DNA of 64,000 nt from Medicago truncatula (Eukaryota > Streptophyta > Magnoliopsida > Fabales > Fabaceae): contig NC_053048.1 in the NCBI RefSeq assembly GCF_003473485.1, positions 10,043,501 through 10,107,500 of the forward strand, given 5' to 3'. Shown one piece after another: positions 60,593 to 64,000 of this stretch. Under the pieces are notes generated by a model. That model searched no databases. It had not been told where the DNA came from and saw nothing but the letters and a program-made list of their open reading frames with translations. The translations under genes and the position numbers were made by a program. Positions within the stretch are counted from its first letter, which is position 1. Every line of letters begins with the position of its first letter.

Positions 60593-61735
60593 ATGAATAC
60601 TCCGTCTCCATCGCCGGTATTTCTCCCCGAAGAACTCATCGCTGTATTGCTTTCCTTCCTTCAGGTTAAATATCTGATACGGATGAAGTGTGTGAGTAAG
60701 TCTTGGAACTCCCTAATCTCTGATCCAAGATTCATCAAAATGCACCTTCATCAATCTGCACGAAAGCCACACCTAGCACTTCTATCAATGTATCAGAAGC
60801 GTGTCATAACCGTCCCCGTAAGTCGGTTACTACAGAATCCTCCATTCACCATTGCCGCAGATCCTTCCTATTCATGGGATTTTATGTACGTTGCTTCTTT
60901 CGTTGGTTCTTGTAATGGATTGTTATGTGTTAACTATCATGCTTACAAGATCAGCGAAAAAAGTTCTCTTCATTTCTATAACCCAGCCACAAGGATACTA
61001 TCTAAAAAGTTTTGGTATTCTAACGAAAATCTGAAGAATATGTATCCCATGAAGAGGTATACTTTTGGTTATGATAGTTCGAGTGACACTTATAAAGTGG
61101 TGATGTATGGTTTATTTTCTGACAGTAAAACTAAATTGAATGGAACCCGAGTTAGGGTTTTCAGTTTGGGTGATAATGTTTGGAGAGATATTGAAGATAT
61201 TACTGTAGCTTTTATAAATCATGATGTTTATTTTAGTGGCAGTGTTAATTGGTTGGCACTTGAGAATTGCTTCAATCAGCTTGGCACTTGGAATTATGAT
61301 AGCAAGTGTTTTACTCTTGGTCAATTTGTGATTCTTTCACTTGATTTGGGTACTGAGACATACACTAGGTTACTTCTCCCTCGGGGTTTTGATGAAGTGC
61401 CACATCTTGAGCCTGCGATCTGTGTGTTGATGAGTACTCTTTGTTTTTGTCATGATTTGAAGAAAACCGATTTCGTTATATGGCAGATGAAGGAATTTGG
61501 AGTTGAAGAGTCTTGGATGAAACTCCTTACAATTAATTATCAGAATCTTAAACCGATATCATGGTTACCGTTGCACCTATCTGAGGATAATAATACACTT
61601 GTATTGGAAAACAAACAAGATGGTCATGTCACCATCTATAATTTGAGAGATGGTAGAGTAGATAGAATTATTACCAGTAGAGCAGGCTTGGCCCATTCTC
61701 AGAATCATGTTGAAAGTTTGGTTTCGATTTGCTGA
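60593..61735 (+). CDS. F-box protein with FBA (F-box-associated) domain
   Basis: A 380-residue single-exon frame starting at MNTPSPSPVFLPEELIAVLL. The upstream in-frame Met at 60536 adds 19 basic residues unlike family members and is less likely. The F-box is at about 9-51 (LPEELIAVLLSFLQVKYLIR, then CVSKSWNSLISDP). An F-box-associated domain follows, with GSCNGLLC (105-112), NPATR (130-134) and FGYDSSSDTYKVV (158-170). The F-box binds SKP1 in an SCF ubiquitin ligase; the FBA region selects the substrate, which is unknown here. Such genes form large families in Medicago. The frame is intact. A donor-like gaaaagtaagttt directly follows the stop, so an intron in the 3' UTR is possible. The hAT-type element ends 255 bp before the start and may overlap the promoter. 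Confidence 0.88.
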   Translation: MNTPSPSPVFLPEELIAVLLSFLQVKYLIRMKCVSKSWNSLISDPRFIKMHLHQSARKPHLALLSMYQKRVITVPVSRLLQNPPFTIAADPSYSWDFMYVASFVGSCNGLLCVNYHAYKISEKSSLHFYNPATRILSKKFWYSNENLKNMYPMKRYTFGYDSSSDTYKVVMYGLFSDSKTKLNGTRVRVFSLGDNVWRDIEDITVAFINHDVYFSGSVNWLALENCFNQLGTWNYDSKCFTLGQFVILSLDLGTETYTRLLLPRGFDEVPHLEPAICVLMSTLCFCHDLKKTDFVIWQMKEFGVEESWMKLLTINYQNLKPISWLPLHLSEDNNTLVLENKQDGHVTIYNLRDGRVDRIITSRAGLAHSQNHVESLVSIC

Positions 61736-62000
61736 AAAGTAAGTTTTTATTTAAGGAATTATTACTTTGAATTTATGTTAATCTGTGTGTATATTGTGTA
61801 ATATATCGTGTGATTATATTCATATATATGATGGCTTTGATTTGTTTGTAGAATGATTATTTATTGGATACTGTCAACGGTTTTACTATCCCTTGATTAA
61901 ATGAACTTGTTTTGGTATTTCATTTACTATTTATTATATATTAGAATATGCATTTTCTTTATGTTGACGATGATGATAAGTTGAATCTCCCATAAAGATA
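61736..62000 (+). other. 3' region or 3'-UTR intron of the F-box gene
   Basis: AT-rich, starts with a donor-like aagtaag. An acceptor-like gaattacag lies at 62701-62709. If the two pair, the LINE fragment lies in a 3'-UTR intron. Not provable from sequence alone. Confidence 0.3.
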
Positions 62001-62687
62001 TGATCAATCTCTCTTGGTTGGGGATTGAGGGAAGGTATGAGGGGATGGGCGTTATCTTGGAGGAGAGTACCTTTTGATTGGGAAGTGGGGCTAATTAATG
62101 ATTTGTTAGGTGTCCTCCGAGGTTTTAGAGGGGCGGATGAGGAGGATCTTTGGTGGTCGATTCCGGATGAGGGTAGGTCATTCTCGGTTCGATCATCTTA
62201 TAAGGTGCTAGAGGAGAGGTTGTTAGTTGAGGGTGGATTGACTACGATGGAGGAGAAGGTTTTTGATTATATATGGAAGTGTTCCTCGCGAACAAAAGTT
62301 ATTGCTTTCTTTTGGACCTTACTCCTTAATAGAATCCCATCGAAAGTAAATCTTGCGGTTTGCAATGTATTGCCTCCGGATGCCTCTTTAACTGGTGTGT
62401 TGTGTAATAATGGAGTGGAAACATCATATCACCTTTTGTTAGATTGTAATGTTGTATCCTTAGTGTGGCGAAAGGTGTGTGTTTTGCTCGATTTGAAGTG
62501 TTGGAGTGATGTGGTGATGTCAAAGAAATTTCAAAGAGGGTATAGCATGATTTGGCATGCCGCAATTTGGGTAATTAGGAGCGAGAGAAATGGGAGAATC
62601 TTTAATAGTATCGTTAAGGATATTGATGATGTTATCGAAGCAATTGAGCTAATATGTGTGCATTTTATTTTTCACTTTCCTGTTTAA
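62001..62687 (+). mobile_element. LINE fragment, zinc-binding reverse transcriptase region
   Basis: An open frame 62025-62687 (220 codons) begins MREGMRGWALSWRRVPFDWE and includes the zf-RVT region: WWSIPDEGRSFSVRSSYKVL, then VFDYIWKCSSRTKVIAFFW, RIPSKVNL and GVETSYHLLLDC. The first Cys of the usual zinc site is replaced (GVLCNNG). RT and RNase H are missing and no poly(A) or target duplication is evident, so it is an old partial copy unrelated to the LINE at 43662. Confidence 0.75.
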
Positions 62688-62699
62688 GTTGATTTGTTT

Positions 62700-63005
62700 T
62701 GAATTACAGGTCGAGAATCCCAACTTCAAGCACATCTGGTGTTATGAATGGAACATGGGGGAACGCTTGGAAGCAAAAGAATATGGCTTATTGGAACTAT
62801 ATAGCAGATTTCTTCAGTTACAGTTACAGTATATGACTATTTATGTCTCTCTAAGGTTTCCATGGAAACATTTGTAGCAACTTTCTGTTTAAAAGTATCC
62901 ATTGAAATACAAATTTTGCAGAACAAATTAAATTGACACTACATTTCAAAGATATATAACTATTTCACAGTTACATAATGGTAGGATCATAGTTTTAATT
63001 TGCAG
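62700..63005 (+). other. exon-like sequence after an acceptor-like site
   Basis: After ttgaattacag (62699-62709) the plus strand reads VENPNFKHIWCYEWNMGERL and continues open to about 62874. The composition is protein-like but I recognise no family. It may be a terminal exon or the UTR of a neighbouring gene, or a gene fragment. Confidence 0.3.
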
Positions 63006-63127
63006 GCTCGGTCATGGTTGCAGCCACTGTGATTGCAGATAGTATCGTGAATTTATTTTTTATTGGCAATAAATATTATAGTTTATTTAATTGGGTTGGG
63101 ATGCTATGGCCATTGCCAAAGTACCAA

Positions 63128-63295
63128 GAGAAAACTATCATGCCTAGGGCATCAGTTGTGCAATATCTTCTAAAGAAAGGTTTGCGGAAAAAGAATGCAA
63201 GTTTAACAACTCCATTTGTAGTGACCGGTAAGTTGTTCCTTGACACACACATAATACGTTTTAAGGAGGAGTCATCTTATCTCTTAAACCTCTGA
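63128..63295 (+). pseudogene. mTERF-family C-terminal fragment
   Basis: The frame reads EKTIMPRASVVQYLLKKGLR followed by KKNASLTTPFVV, FLDTHIIRFKEE and SSYLLNL then stop. This is the conserved C-terminal end of legume mTERF (mitochondrial transcription termination factor-related) proteins. The rest of the protein, with its 30-residue helical repeats, is absent upstream, and residues before 63128 are unrelated. It is a detached gene fragment, presumably non-functional. Confidence 0.7.
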
Positions 63296-63299
63296 AGAA

Positions 63300-64000
63300 A
63301 AGCTGAATCTTGCACACACCAGGGACTAAATTGGCATGTCATGAATCTCCGCAGGGTATTTTAGTCTCAATTTATTATCTTGTTCCGTATTTGATTTTTA
63401 TACTTTTTTTGTGACAGTGTCATTTCTCCGTCCCTGTTTGTTTAGTCCAATAGTTTATGTCATTAGTTAAGCTACACCAGACTAGGTTGCTGTGTTCGAA
63501 CTGATTTTAGTTGTAGTTGCAATTTTAATTACTTTGCAAATACTAAAAACAAAAATAATTGTGGATCGATTCAACCTCCGCGTTGGGTTAGGGGAACATC
63601 CGAGCAATTGCCTTCGCGGATCCAATCGCGCTCACAAGATGCACAATAAGAATAAAACCAATAGAGAAATGCGAATAGCATAAACCGTGAAAACGGGGTT
63701 GTGGGAGAGCAATACAAGCGCCGTGCTGCTACGCTGTCGGTATCTGATGGTAAGTAAGATGCCTATGGTCAATATATCTTTGAAAGCTCAGACAGATATA
63801 AACGGACTCCTCCGAGGGCTACTTAAGCCACTTCAATGCAAGAAAATCAACCAGAAAGACTGGAGCTGTTGGATGTTGGTCGGTGCTGCTATAAATTAAC
63901 AACCAAAAAGCTCTGCGTCGAACTTCAGCCCCTTCGAGTTGGTGAAGTCTCATCCATAATTTTGGGTTCTTCCCAGAATTTGCTTCCAATCTTTGCTCTA
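63300..64000. other. unassigned sequence at the window edge
   Basis: 63560-64000 is richer in GC than most spacer and contains short plus-strand frames (63492-63683 and 63687-63899), but no motif could be recognised. It may belong to a gene or retroelement continuing beyond the window. Confidence 0.35.

Overview
Plant nuclear DNA, almost certainly from an inverted-repeat-lacking-clade (IRLC) legume and most likely a Medicago. The reasons are: two intron-containing genes for nodule-specific cysteine-rich (NCR) peptides, a family confined to these legumes; an F-box/FBA gene; an mTERF fragment of the kind common in Medicago; very AT-rich spacers; and legume-type retroelements.

Layout. 1-21200 is transposon-rich. 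It holds one copy of a segmental duplication (blocks 3244-3530, 7750-9795 and 14145-17552) that was later opened by a terminal-inverted-repeat element carrying a 3.4-kb solo LTR (3555-7735) and by a 4.35-kb CACTA element (9796-14144). NCR gene 1 lies between them on the minus strand. A SIRE-like Ty1/copia 3' end (LTR, polypurine tract, broken envelope-like ORF) fills 15532-21200 and was itself hit by another LTR. 21200-26700 is spacer with a SINE, a hAT element and MITEs.

The gene core is 26761-49411: a five-exon LAZY1-type gravitropism gene (+, 26761-30695), a nine-exon chloroplast ABC ATPase of the ABCI11/NAP14 type (-, 32587-37927), several MITEs and a short retroposon, a 5'-truncated but open LINE (43662-46090), and an intronless PPR gene (-, 47936-49411).

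52402-58156 is the second, shorter copy of the duplication, with NCR gene 2 and without the two big insertions, so it serves as an empty-site reference. A third partial LTR copy follows at 58154-58870. 59611-60338 is a hAT-type element with an 8-bp target duplication. 60593-61735 is an F-box/FBA gene, followed by a LINE fragment and an mTERF fragment.

The genes do not form one pathway. LAZY1, ABCI11 and PPR are ordinary single-copy-type housekeeping or developmental genes. The NCR pair belongs to the symbiosis-specific secretome. The spliced genes (NCR x2, LAZY1, ABCI11) were rebuilt by eye from splice sites, reading phase and family motifs. Transcript data would be needed to confirm UTRs and exact junctions.
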